Shown here: positions 52,919 to 61,798 of the stretch, in pieces
Layout of the letters: every line of letters starts with the position of its first letter
Position numbering within the stretch: position 1 is the first letter of the stretch
NCBI GenBank assembly: GCA_947626395.1
Contig: CANQRU010000001.1
Span: forward strand, 62,001-126,000
Direction: 5' to 3'
Length of the DNA stretch: 64,000 nt
Source of the DNA: an uncultured Lachnospiraceae bacterium
Lineage (GTDB): Bacteria > Bacillota > Clostridia > Lachnospirales > Lachnospiraceae
The notes under the pieces: model-generated
Database searches by the model: none
Told to the model about the DNA's origin: nothing
What the model saw: only the letters and a program-made list of their open reading frames with translations
Position numbers and translations under genes: made by a program

Positions 52919-53131
52919 GTTCCCTTTGAAGACCGCTTAGGCATGCTGGTCGATGTTGAATATACCAGCCGGAAAAACAACCGCCTCAAACGGCTGATCC
53001 GGCGGGCGGAGTTTGAGCAGCCCGGGGCCAGTATTGCGGCTATAGATTACCACTCAGGGAGGAAGCTTAACAGGGAACTGATCAGCCGCCTCGCGTCCTG
53101 TGAGTACATCGCGGAAAACCGAAACATTTTC
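52919..53131 (+). pseudogene. Internal fragment of an IS21-family istB ATPase gene
   Basis: The frame VPFEDRLGMLVDVEY through DYHSGRKLNRELISRLASCEYI to ENRNIF matches the N-terminal third of IstB-type helper ATPases. Homology begins abruptly at 52919 and ends at 53131, just before where the Walker A motif would follow. Both ends are missing, with no inverted repeats, so it is a remnant. It marks the left border of the AT-rich restriction-modification segment. Confidence 0.72.
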
Positions 53132-53178
53132 ACGGTTTTATTAATTCAAAATGTTATTTTTTATACATGACAAAATTA

Positions 53179-53225
53179 TTGACAAACTCATACATAAGTT
53201 ATATGATATATACAAGCCATATAAC
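53179..53225 (+). promoter_or_regulatory. Promoter and inverted repeat of the type I RM operon
   Basis: A perfect TTGACA (53179-53184) and TATGAT (53202-53207) with a 17-bp spacer. An 8-bp inverted repeat GTTATATG (53198-53205) / CATATAAC (53218-53225) covers the -10 and start region, an operator-like layout. Confidence 0.7.
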
Positions 53226-53273
53226 GTACCTGGCAAATCAACACCATTTATATGTAACAGACGAGGTGTCCAG

Positions 53274-53864
53274 ATGAAATTAGGAGATTCGGCTTCAGTA
53301 CGAAGCGGATTGGTGCTTTCGCGCAAGCTGGCGAGAGAACCGTCCGGAATACGCTATCCATTGCTAAATTTGCGTTCTATTCAGCCCGATGGGCATATTG
53401 ACCTGGAACAGCTGGATTTTTACGATGCGGCCGAACGTCTTTCGCCGGAGTATCTGGCCCAGATTGGAGATGTTATTGTCCGGCTGAGTTCGCCGTATAC
53501 GGCGGTTCTGATTGACAGCGATACCGCGGGGGCTGTTGTATCTTCGAATTTTGTTATTATAAGATGCGATAGCAGAGAGATTCTGCCGGAATATCTTTTC
53601 TGGCTGCTTAACAGGCCTGAAGTGAAGAAAGAGATTTATGAGAATACCGGCAGCAATATGCTCGGGGCGATCAAAGCAAAGTATTTTACTGAATTTGAGA
53701 TGATTCCGCTGTCGATTGCCGATCAAAGACAGATTGCCGGCATGAATCTTCTGGCGAAGAGAGAAGCGGCATTGCTCCGGCAGCTGGCAGATAAGAAGGA
53801 ACGTTATTATGAACTTCTGGTTCAGGATATATACAGAAAGAAAAGTGAGGTAAATAGAGGATGA
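53274..53864 (+). CDS. Half-size HsdS-like specificity protein
   Basis: 196 residues: one target-recognition-like domain (LGDSASVRSGLVLSRK, QIGDVIVRLSSPYTAVLI, SSNFVIIRC, LFWLLNRPEVKKEIYE) and one C-terminal coiled coil (REAALLRQLADKKERYYELLVQ). A complete HsdS has two of each. The start at 53274 has GAGGTG upstream. Its stop overlaps the hsdM start (ATGA). It could work as a dimer, be a regulator, or be a spare recognition half. Confidence 0.72.
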   Translation: MKLGDSASVRSGLVLSRKLAREPSGIRYPLLNLRSIQPDGHIDLEQLDFYDAAERLSPEYLAQIGDVIVRLSSPYTAVLIDSDTAGAVVSSNFVIIRCDSREILPEYLFWLLNRPEVKKEIYENTGSNMLGAIKAKYFTEFEMIPLSIADQRQIAGMNLLAKREAALLRQLADKKERYYELLVQDIYRKKSEVNRG

Positions 53865-55399
53865 CTACGAGAAATGATATTCAGCGTACACTGTGGAAAG
53901 CCTGTGACAGTTTCCGGGGGAAGATTGACAGTTCCCGATACAAAGACTACATCTTGTCGATGTTATTTGTGAAATACTTAAGCGATATTACGAAGGAAAA
54001 GCGGGCTCATTACTGGGAGCAGTACGAGGGCGATGCGCAGCGTGTGGAGCGAGCCATGGGCAGAGAACGCTTCGCGATTGACGAGACATCAAGTTTTGAT
54101 TTCCTGTATGAGCAGAGGAATGATACCGAGATCGGCCAGAAAATCAATGTGGCATTATCTCATATTGAGGAGCACAACAGCGGGAAACTCCGTAATGTTT
54201 TCCGGGCGATCGATTTTAATTCACAGGTGGATTTTGGAGATGTGAAAGAGAAGAATACGACGCTGCGCAATCTGCTTGAGGATTTTCATGATCTGGATCT
54301 GCGGCCCAGCCAGCTGGATTCGGCTGATATTATTGGGGACGCTTACGAGTATATGATCGCCAATTTTGCTTCGGATGCCGGCAAGAAAGGCGGAGAGTTC
54401 TTCACTCCGAGTCCGGTATCTGAATTGATCGCGGCTTTGGTGAAACCCAGAGAGAATGATCGTATTTATGATCCTACATGCGGGAGCGGCGGCCTGCTCC
54501 TGAAGGCGTATAAGAAAGTGCCGGGCGGGAAGGCGGCTGTCTACGGACAGGAGCTGAACGCTCAGACCTGGGCGCTTTGTACCATGAATATGTTTCTTCA
54601 CGGCGTAGACGACGCGCGTATATGGCAGGGGGATACCCTTTCCAACCCGCAGAATATCGAGGATGATAAGCTGATGAAATTCCAGGTGGTGGTTGCGAAT
54701 CCGCCGTTTAGCCTTGATAAATGGGACAGCGGTTTTCTATCGGAGGCGAATCTCGATAACAAGGAGAAAAAGCAGGAAAAGATGGAAGCGACCCTGGACA
54801 GATGGAAGCGATTTGAATGGGGTGTTCCGCCGTCTTCCAAAGGAGACTATGCGTTTGTGCTGCATATGCTCCATAGCCTGGACGCCGAGAATGGCCGGAT
54901 GGCGGTAGTACTCCCGCACGGCGTATTGTTCCGCGGTGCCAGTGAAGGGAAGATACGAAGAAAATTGATCGAGATGAATCTTCTGGATGCCGTGATCGGC
55001 TTGCCCTCGAATCTCTTCTATGGTACGGGGATTCCGGCCTGCATTCTTTTATTCAAGAAGAACCGAACAAGGGATGACGTCCTTTTTATCGATGCGTCAG
55101 GAGAAGGTAATTATGAAAAAGGCAAGAATCAGAATATTCTGCGCGCCAGCGATATTATGCGGATTGTCAGTACTTATGAAGAGAGAGAGGCAAAGGTTGA
55201 CAAATACAGTTACCGTGCTTCCCGTGAGGAGATCAGCAGGAATGACTATAATCTGAACATTCCGCGGTATGTGGACACGTTCGAGGAAGAAGAACCGGTG
55301 GATATCGACGAAGTGAGGCAGAATATCGCTGCTATAGAGGCGGAACTGGCGCAGGTGCAGGCACGGATAGATAAATATCTGGAGGAACTGGGCTTATGA
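53861..55399 (+). CDS. hsdM: Type I restriction-modification methyltransferase subunit
   Basis: 512 residues. The N-terminal HsdM helical domain (CDSFRGKIDSSRYKDYIL), SAM-binding motif I D204-PTCGSGG, and adenine-methylation motif IV N280-P-P-F mark an N6-adenine methyltransferase. It forms the modification complex with HsdS and, with HsdR, the restriction complex. ATGA overlaps on both sides (53861 and 55396-55399) give a tightly coupled operon. Confidence 0.95.
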   Translation: MTTRNDIQRTLWKACDSFRGKIDSSRYKDYILSMLFVKYLSDITKEKRAHYWEQYEGDAQRVERAMGRERFAIDETSSFDFLYEQRNDTEIGQKINVALSHIEEHNSGKLRNVFRAIDFNSQVDFGDVKEKNTTLRNLLEDFHDLDLRPSQLDSADIIGDAYEYMIANFASDAGKKGGEFFTPSPVSELIAALVKPRENDRIYDPTCGSGGLLLKAYKKVPGGKAAVYGQELNAQTWALCTMNMFLHGVDDARIWQGDTLSNPQNIEDDKLMKFQVVVANPPFSLDKWDSGFLSEANLDNKEKKQEKMEATLDRWKRFEWGVPPSSKGDYAFVLHMLHSLDAENGRMAVVLPHGVLFRGASEGKIRRKLIEMNLLDAVIGLPSNLFYGTGIPACILLFKKNRTRDDVLFIDASGEGNYEKGKNQNILRASDIMRIVSTYEEREAKVDKYSYRASREEISRNDYNLNIPRYVDTFEEEEPVDIDEVRQNIAAIEAELAQVQARIDKYLEELGL

Positions 55400-56403
55400 G
55401 CAATGATCTGGCTAAAACCGGGAAAATACTGATTTATCAGAATGAAAAAGGCGATACCAAGATAGATGTTTTTTTTGATGGTGAGACGGTCTGGATGCCT
55501 CAGCGAGTTATGGCAGAACTGTATCAGGTCGATGTCCGGACGATCAACGAGCATATCATTAATATTTATGAAGAAGGAGAACTGGAGGAAAATCGAACTA
55601 TCCGGAATTTCCGGATAGTTCAAGCGGAAGGGAAACGTCAGGTGAGCCGGGAGATTCGGCACTATAATTTAGACATGATTCTCGCTGTCGGTTATCGCGT
55701 TCGCAGCAATGTAGGCATTCATTTTCGCCGGTGGGCGACGAATGTTCTGACGGAGTACATGAAAAAGGGATTTGTGCTTAATGATGAACGTCTGAAGAAT
55801 CCGAAGGAATTTGGCGCGGACTATTTTGACGAATTGTTGGAGCGAATCCGTGATATCCGCGCCAGTGAGAAAAGGGTTTACCGGAAGGTAAAGGAAATAT
55901 TTGCGCTGTCTGTCGATTATGACAGTCAGAGTAATGCTGCGCAGATGTTTTTCAAGTCGGTACAGAATAAGCTGGAATATGCGGCGACCGGTCATACGGC
56001 CCCGGAGATCATCGCAGCCCGCGCGGATGCTTCTGTGGACAATATGGGTCTCACTTCATTTAAAGGCGCGAAAGTCCGAAAAGATGATGTGACGATTGCG
56101 AAGAACTATATGACAAAGGAAGAAATCAGTACCCTGAATTTGATCGTTAATATGTATCTGGATTATGCGGAACTGCAGGCTAAACAGCACCATGTTATGC
56201 ATATGTCTGACTGGGAGGACAAGCTAAACCAGTTCCTGAAGTTTAATGGCCGGGAAGTTCTGCAGAATTTCGGAACGGTAAAGAGGGAAGTAGCGGAGGC
56301 CCTGGCTATAGCGGAATATGAGAAATACGACGCGCACCGCCGCAGTGTGGAAACGGCAGATCTGGATGGATTGACAGAAGAAGTTAAGCGGCTGAAGGGA
56401 TAG
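55396..56403 (+). CDS. RhuM-family protein within the RM operon
   Basis: 335 residues of the virulence protein RhuM family: WMPQRVMAELYQVDVRTINEHI (HTH-like), VGYRVRSNVGIHFRRWATNVLTEYMKKGFVLND, and a C-terminal region with YLDYAELQAKQ. RhuM proteins occur beside type I RM genes in many bacteria, but their role there is unsettled. Overlaps hsdM by ATGA and precedes hsdS by 4 bp. Confidence 0.87.
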   Translation: MSNDLAKTGKILIYQNEKGDTKIDVFFDGETVWMPQRVMAELYQVDVRTINEHIINIYEEGELEENRTIRNFRIVQAEGKRQVSREIRHYNLDMILAVGYRVRSNVGIHFRRWATNVLTEYMKKGFVLNDERLKNPKEFGADYFDELLERIRDIRASEKRVYRKVKEIFALSVDYDSQSNAAQMFFKSVQNKLEYAATGHTAPEIIAARADASVDNMGLTSFKGAKVRKDDVTIAKNYMTKEEISTLNLIVNMYLDYAELQAKQHHVMHMSDWEDKLNQFLKFNGREVLQNFGTVKREVAEALAIAEYEKYDAHRRSVETADLDGLTEEVKRLKG

Positions 56404-56407
56404 AATT

Positions 56408-57673
56408 ATGAACGATAAAATCAGAGAGAGAATCGAGAAGATCCGGCGCGGCGAGGTACCGGAAGGGTATAGGAAAAGGCTAAATTGGATTATTCCAAAT
56501 GAATGGGAACTGATGTCTGGAAGTGATTTATTTTCGTTCATTCGAAATGGTTTTGTAGGAACAGTTACACCTTTTTATACGGACATCGGAATTCCTTATC
56601 TTCAGGGAATGAACATCAAAGATGGCAATATTGTTAAGGAGAAGATGTTTTATGTTACAGAAGAATTTCATAGAGCGCATCCAAATTCACAGCTTAAGTA
56701 TGGCGATGTAGTTGTGGTGCAGTCTGGTGCGGTTGGAGAATGCGCAGTTATCGGCAAGGATTTTGAACAGGGGAATTGTCATGCTTTGATAATCATGACG
56801 CCGAAAGAATATGTAAATTCATTTTGGTTTGCTGCGGTTCTTAATTCTCCGTTACGGCGGCATCTTCTTGCAGGAATCATAACAGGAAATACAATTCAGC
56901 ATATTCTGGCCAGCGATATGAAAAGAATATCAGTTCCGACTCCGTCTTATGCTGAGCAGAATTATATTGCCAAGGTACTTGCCGCTCAGGATAGATTATT
57001 ATTGCTTCAACGGCAAAGAATAGATCAAATTAAGAAGTTGAAGGAAGCATATTTAGATAAATTGTTTCCCAAAGCCGGGAGTAATGTACCAGAGATTCGT
57101 TTTGCTGGTTTTACTGATCCTTGGGAACAGCGTAAGCTGGGAAAAATTACTCAAATAACAATGGGGCAATCTCCCGATGGCGCAACATATAGTGACACGC
57201 CGTCCGATTACATTCTTGTTCAAGGAAATGCAGATTTGAAAGACGGGTGGGTTTTTCCTCGTGTTTGGACTACTCAAAAGACAAAAACAGCAGACGCAGG
57301 AGACCTTATTATGAGCGTTCGTGCGCCAGCCGGTGCTATGGGGAAAACCGCCTATAATGTAGTGTTAGGTAGAGGCGTAGCAGGAATTAAGGGCAACGAA
57401 TTTATATATCAAACGCTCGTGAAAATGGACGGAGACGGCTATTGGAAAAGACTTGCTGCCGGTTCGACTTTTGAATCAATAAATTCTGATGTGATTTCGT
57501 GTGCAGAAATATCTATACCACAAAATGTAGATGAGCAGAATTTAATTGGTGCATATTTCAAGAGCCTCGACACCCTTATCACCCTTCACCAACGCAAACT
57601 GGACGAGATGAAAAAACTGAAAAAGGGCCTGATGCAGCTTTTGCTGACCGGAATCGTGAGAGTAGGCGAATAA
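56408..57673 (+). CDS. hsdS: Type I restriction-modification specificity subunit, two TRDs
   Basis: 421 residues: short N-terminal segment (RERIEKIRRGEVPEGY), TRD1 (about 30-170), central coiled coil (LLLLQRQRIDQIKKLKEAYL), TRD2 (about 225-375, beginning WEQRKLGKITQITMGQSP), and C-terminal coiled coil (LDEMKKLKKGLMQLLLTG). It sets the bipartite DNA target for HsdM and HsdR. The TRD-coding parts are clearly AT-richer than the coiled-coil parts, the mosaic usual for exchanged TRDs. Target sequence cannot be read. Confidence 0.93.
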   Translation: MNDKIRERIEKIRRGEVPEGYRKRLNWIIPNEWELMSGSDLFSFIRNGFVGTVTPFYTDIGIPYLQGMNIKDGNIVKEKMFYVTEEFHRAHPNSQLKYGDVVVVQSGAVGECAVIGKDFEQGNCHALIIMTPKEYVNSFWFAAVLNSPLRRHLLAGIITGNTIQHILASDMKRISVPTPSYAEQNYIAKVLAAQDRLLLLQRQRIDQIKKLKEAYLDKLFPKAGSNVPEIRFAGFTDPWEQRKLGKITQITMGQSPDGATYSDTPSDYILVQGNADLKDGWVFPRVWTTQKTKTADAGDLIMSVRAPAGAMGKTAYNVVLGRGVAGIKGNEFIYQTLVKMDGDGYWKRLAAGSTFESINSDVISCAEISIPQNVDEQNLIGAYFKSLDTLITLHQRKLDEMKKLKKGLMQLLLTGIVRVGE

Positions 57674-57755
57674 ACAATCTACAGGAATACATAAGAACAT
57701 TTTATAACAAACCTGAAAGAAAAATAACGGAGGATAAGTACGGAGGAGAAAAGTT

Positions 57756-60700
57756 ATGAATAAAGATATGTATCTGGAACGTAATGCCAGTCAGGAACCG
57801 GCCATTAAGCTTTTGCAGGCGATGGGCTATATCTATATATCGCCGGAGGATTGTGAGAAACAGCGCGGGAGCCGGTATCATGTGTTATTGAAGGATATTC
57901 TGCGGGGGCAGCTTCGGCGGCTGAACCGATATATTTATGCCGGTGCTGAAAATGAGTTCTCTCTCGCCAATATTGAGAGGGCGATGGAAGACCTGGATGA
58001 GCCACTGACGGATGGCCTTGTGCGCGCCAGCGAGAAGATTTATGACGCGCTCCTGTTGGGCAAAAGCTATCCGGAAGCCGTCGGCGACGGAAAGATGCTC
58101 AGTTTTAATTTAAAATATATTGACTGGGAACATCCGGAGAATAATCTGTTTCATGTGACGGAAGAATTTGCGGTGGACAGCCGGGATAAGCTGCATAATG
58201 CACGGCCGGACCTGGTGCTGTTTATCAATGGGATTCCGTTTGCGGTGATCGAATGCAAGGCGCCGCAGATTCCTGTCGACCAGGCGATTGAGCAGATGAT
58301 CCGCAACCAGCAGATGGAATATATTCCGCAGCTTTTTAAGTTTGCCCAGATCGTTCTGGCTGCGAATAAGAACTCGGTCAGGTATGCGACGGCCGGAACG
58401 CGAAAAAAATATTGGAGCATCTGGAAAGAGCAGGATAACGGCTGGCTGCAGGGCAAGCTGGCTTTATTGGTTACGGATCGCATGCCTTCCGAGCAGGACA
58501 GAGATATGATTTCCCTGTTAAGCCCGGAGCGAGTCTACGAACTGATCCGGTATTTTATTCTGTTTGATGCGAATGTGAAAAAGATCTGCCGTTATCAGCA
58601 GTATTTCGCGGTGAAGGAAATTATAAAAACCGTTTCGGAGACAGATGATAAAGGCAACCGTCAGAGCGGCGTAGTCTGGCATACGCAGGGAAGCGGAAAA
58701 AGCCTGACGATGGTTATGCTGGCCAAATATATTCTGATGGAACTGTCTTCCTGCCATCCCAGGGTTGTGATCGTCACGGACCGGAAGGAACTGGACGTGC
58801 AGATTGCAGCCACATTTGCCCATACGCGGCTGAGGCCGGCCCGGGCAACCAGCGGACGTCATCTTGTAGAACTGTTAAACAGCGAAAAAGCAGATGTGAT
58901 CACCAGCATTATCAATAAATTCAGCGCCGCGGAAAACCGGGACACAAAGAATTACTCCCGAAATATATTTGTGCTGGTGGATGAAGGACATCGTTCCAAT
59001 AATGGCCTTATGTCAGTTAAGATGCGCAGCGTATTTCCGAACGCCTGCTATATCGGTTTTACCGGTACACCTCTGATGAAGCAGGAGAAGAATACCATGG
59101 CCAGGTTCGGTAAGCTGATCCATAAGTATACGATTCTGGACGGAGTGGAAGACGGCGCGATCGTTCCGCTGATCTATGAGGGACGCTTTGTGGAACAGAA
59201 AGTGGACGAAGAGAATATCGATCTGTGGTTCCGTCAGACGACCAGACGCCTGACGGATGCGCAGAAGGAAGATCTTCGGAGAAAATGGAGCAGCATTCGC
59301 CGACTGACATCGACCGATGCCCGTATTAAACGAATTGCGCTCGATATCAACGAGCATTTTGTTGATGGGTATAAAAACACGGGATTTAAGGCGATGCTTG
59401 CGACGAACTACAAGCGAGATGCCGTACGGTATCTGGATTGTTTCGAGCAGTTTGGGGATTTGACCTGCGCGGTCGTTATATCAGCGCCTGACGTGCGAGA
59501 GGGCGTGGATGATATGGACGAAGGCGTTGACGATATGGTCGTTGCCTACTGGAACAGAATGATGAGACAGTACGGCTCTGCCGATCGCTATGAAGAAGCC
59601 ATGAAGAACAAATTCTGCGATGGTGAGATCGATATTCTGATTGTGTGCAGCAAGCTTTTGACCGGATTTGACGCTCCGCTTTGCCAGGTTCTGTATATCG
59701 ATAAGGAATTGAAGGAGCACGGCCTTCTTCAGGCGATCGCGCGTACGAACCGGTTGTGCGAGGGGAAGGATTACGGTCTGATCGTAGACTACCGCGGATT
59801 GATTCAGAATCTGGATATTGCCATGGATATGTATAGCGGCGCCGGGCTGGAGAAATTCGACAGCAGTGATCTTAAGGGAGTTGTTGTGGATGTAATGACG
59901 GCTGTGGGGGATCTTCGAAGTTCCTATACTCAGTTGACGGAAGTGTTTGAGCCGGTAGAGGATACAGAAGATTCGGAAGCGGTTGAGGTTCTGCTGGCGG
60001 ATGATAAAACGCGGGAAGATTTTTATAACAGACTTTGTGCTTATGGGCGTGCGTTAAGTCTTGTGATGAACGCGGAACAGGCGTATAACGCAATTCCCCG
60101 GGATGAGAGAGATAAGTATCAGAATACATTTATTTATTTCGAAAAGGTCCGCCGGAGCGTGAAGATTCGGTATTGTGATGCGATTGATAATAAAGAGTAT
60201 GAACCGCAGATGCAGAATCTGCTGGATACGCATTTGTCCGTCGCCGGGTTGAAACAGATTGCCGGACCTATCGATATTCTGAACAAAGAGGATTTTGAAA
60301 AGGAACTGGATGAACTTGGTTCGCTTCGGGCGAAGGCGGATGCCATAACGAGCCGAATGACGAAAAGCATCAGCGCGAAGCGCGACGAGAATCCGGCGTA
60401 TTACGACAGTTTCTCGAAGCGTATTAAAGAAGCTCTGGAACTCTATAAGGAGAAGGTGATTTCAGAAGCGGAATATCTTGCGAAGATGAGATCGATCATG
60501 GAAGATTACCGTGCGGGAAGAAGTACGGTAAGTTATCCTGACAGAATCAAGGGAAATGCTCATGCGCAGGCTTTTTACGGTGTTTTGACTGCGGTGTTCG
60601 ACGGAGAAGACAACGAGATCCTTACGCCTGATTTTCTGGCAGAAGTGGCGGAGGAGATTACGAAAATCGTCGCGTCTCACAGTCAGGTGGATTGGACGAA

Positions 60701-60845
60701 TAATACTGCGATACACGACAGGATTGCTCAGGATATCGATGATCTTTTCTATGCGTATAAGAAAAAACTTGGCTTGGAATTGTCGTTTGACCTGATCGAT
60801 AAAGTCATAGATAATGTTAAGACAGTTGCTTTCCGGAGGTTCTGA
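57756..60845 (+). CDS. hsdR: Type I restriction endonuclease/translocase subunit
   Basis: 1029 residues. The N-terminal nuclease domain has D152 (ARPDLVLFINGIPF) and E166-x-K168 (IECK), the PD-(D/E)xK core. The superfamily 2 translocase has Walker A G312-S-G-K315-S316 and D409-E-G-H412 (motif II), then FTGTPL (motif III), and the helical C-terminal region contacts HsdM. It cuts DNA lacking modification after ATP-driven translocation. It starts 82 bp after hsdS, with GGAGGA upstream. Intact by sequence. Confidence 0.95.
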   Translation: MNKDMYLERNASQEPAIKLLQAMGYIYISPEDCEKQRGSRYHVLLKDILRGQLRRLNRYIYAGAENEFSLANIERAMEDLDEPLTDGLVRASEKIYDALLLGKSYPEAVGDGKMLSFNLKYIDWEHPENNLFHVTEEFAVDSRDKLHNARPDLVLFINGIPFAVIECKAPQIPVDQAIEQMIRNQQMEYIPQLFKFAQIVLAANKNSVRYATAGTRKKYWSIWKEQDNGWLQGKLALLVTDRMPSEQDRDMISLLSPERVYELIRYFILFDANVKKICRYQQYFAVKEIIKTVSETDDKGNRQSGVVWHTQGSGKSLTMVMLAKYILMELSSCHPRVVIVTDRKELDVQIAATFAHTRLRPARATSGRHLVELLNSEKADVITSIINKFSAAENRDTKNYSRNIFVLVDEGHRSNNGLMSVKMRSVFPNACYIGFTGTPLMKQEKNTMARFGKLIHKYTILDGVEDGAIVPLIYEGRFVEQKVDEENIDLWFRQTTRRLTDAQKEDLRRKWSSIRRLTSTDARIKRIALDINEHFVDGYKNTGFKAMLATNYKRDAVRYLDCFEQFGDLTCAVVISAPDVREGVDDMDEGVDDMVVAYWNRMMRQYGSADRYEEAMKNKFCDGEIDILIVCSKLLTGFDAPLCQVLYIDKELKEHGLLQAIARTNRLCEGKDYGLIVDYRGLIQNLDIAMDMYSGAGLEKFDSSDLKGVVVDVMTAVGDLRSSYTQLTEVFEPVEDTEDSEAVEVLLADDKTREDFYNRLCAYGRALSLVMNAEQAYNAIPRDERDKYQNTFIYFEKVRRSVKIRYCDAIDNKEYEPQMQNLLDTHLSVAGLKQIAGPIDILNKEDFEKELDELGSLRAKADAITSRMTKSISAKRDENPAYYDSFSKRIKEALELYKEKVISEAEYLAKMRSIMEDYRAGRSTVSYPDRIKGNAHAQAFYGVLTAVFDGEDNEILTPDFLAEVAEEITKIVASHSQVDWTNNTAIHDRIAQDIDDLFYAYKKKLGLELSFDLIDKVIDNVKTVAFRRF

Positions 60846-60849
60846 GTAT

Positions 60850-61599
60850 ATGGGAGATACTGCGGTAAGAACAGTCGTTTCTGACGGGGACACAATCGTA
60901 TACTGTTTTGAGCGGAAACCGGTAAAGAATCTAAACTTGAGAATACGCAGGGACGGAAGCGTTATGGTGTCTGCAGGCACGGACGTTCCGGATGGTGAAA
61001 TCGACGCCTTTGTACGCAAAAAATCAATCTATATCCGGAAATCAATCAGAAAGTTTGAGGAACTGGTTCAGTATCAGCCGCAGGCGAAACAATATGTCAG
61101 CGGTGAAACGTTCTATATACAGGGGAGGGGAGTGCGTCTTAAGGTTCTGCAGGCTGAGAAAGAGTCAGTTATGTCGGACGGCGTATACATTACTCTTACT
61201 GTAAAAGACCCTGGAAATATGGATAGGAAGCGGCGGATGATGAATCGGTTTCTCGATCAGCAGTGCGAAGATGCCTTTGGCGGGATAATTGCAAGGATGT
61301 ATCCGATATTTAGAAAATACGGCGTAGCGTATCCTACTTTGCGAATTCGGGATATGGATACGCGCTGGGGCTCCTGCTTAAGCAAAAAGGGGATTATTAC
61401 GCTTAATAAGCGTCTGCTTGAAGTGCCCGGAAATTGCATTGAGTATGTAATCATGCATGAATATTGTCATTTCCTTTATCCGAATCACTCAAAGGCTTTT
61501 TATGATTTTCTCACTGTACAGATGCCGGATTGGAAGGAAAGAAAGAGAGTTTTGGAGAAGGAAATCACATCTGCACATGGCGCGGTTTCGCGGTATTGA
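60850..61599 (+). CDS. YgjP-like (DUF45) metallopeptidase
   Basis: 249 residues with the zinc motif H203-E204-x2-H207 (HEYCH) and probable third ligand H214 (PNHSKAF), plus the family blocks RDMDTRWGSCLSKKG and LNKRLLEVP. Members of this M48/WSS-related family commonly follow hsdR genes. Their substrate is unknown. GGAGG lies within the end of hsdR, 9 bp before the ATG, and the terminator at 61631 closes the operon. Confidence 0.85.
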   Translation: MGDTAVRTVVSDGDTIVYCFERKPVKNLNLRIRRDGSVMVSAGTDVPDGEIDAFVRKKSIYIRKSIRKFEELVQYQPQAKQYVSGETFYIQGRGVRLKVLQAEKESVMSDGVYITLTVKDPGNMDRKRRMMNRFLDQQCEDAFGGIIARMYPIFRKYGVAYPTLRIRDMDTRWGSCLSKKGIITLNKRLLEVPGNCIEYVIMHEYCHFLYPNHSKAFYDFLTVQMPDWKERKRVLEKEITSAHGAVSRY

Positions 61600-61630
61600 T
61601 TATCGGTGATTATTATGACATTTTTCGGAG

Positions 61631-61676
61631 AAATGCGGGAGCGCATTGAGGCAGTACACGCTTCCCGCATTTTTCA
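61631..61676 (+). terminator. Terminator of the type I RM operon
   Basis: AAATGCGGGA-GCG pairs with CGC-TTCCCGCATTT (one bulge), followed by TTCATTTT. Confidence 0.82.
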
Positions 61677-61762
61677 TTTTAGCAATTTATGGGAAATAGT
61701 TCACAAGATTTGGATGGACAGGGACGCGAAAATATGTTTAAATGGAACTAATTATAAATACG

Positions 61763-61776
61763 CGCAAACGATCACA
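61763..61776. promoter_or_regulatory. Possible catabolite response element before xylB
   Basis: CGCAAACGATCACA matches the cre consensus TGWAANCGNTNWCA at all but two positions, 22 bp before the xylulokinase start. Catabolite control of a pentose gene would fit, but a single site is weak evidence. Confidence 0.35.
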
Positions 61777-61798
61777 ACGCGATAATAAGGAGGATATT

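Noticed and set aside
61600-61798. Right attachment site of the guaA-linked element
   Set aside because: No sequence resembling the guaA 3' end or TGACACTAA was found after the RM operon. The RM segment may be a separate acquisition, so no right border is annotated.
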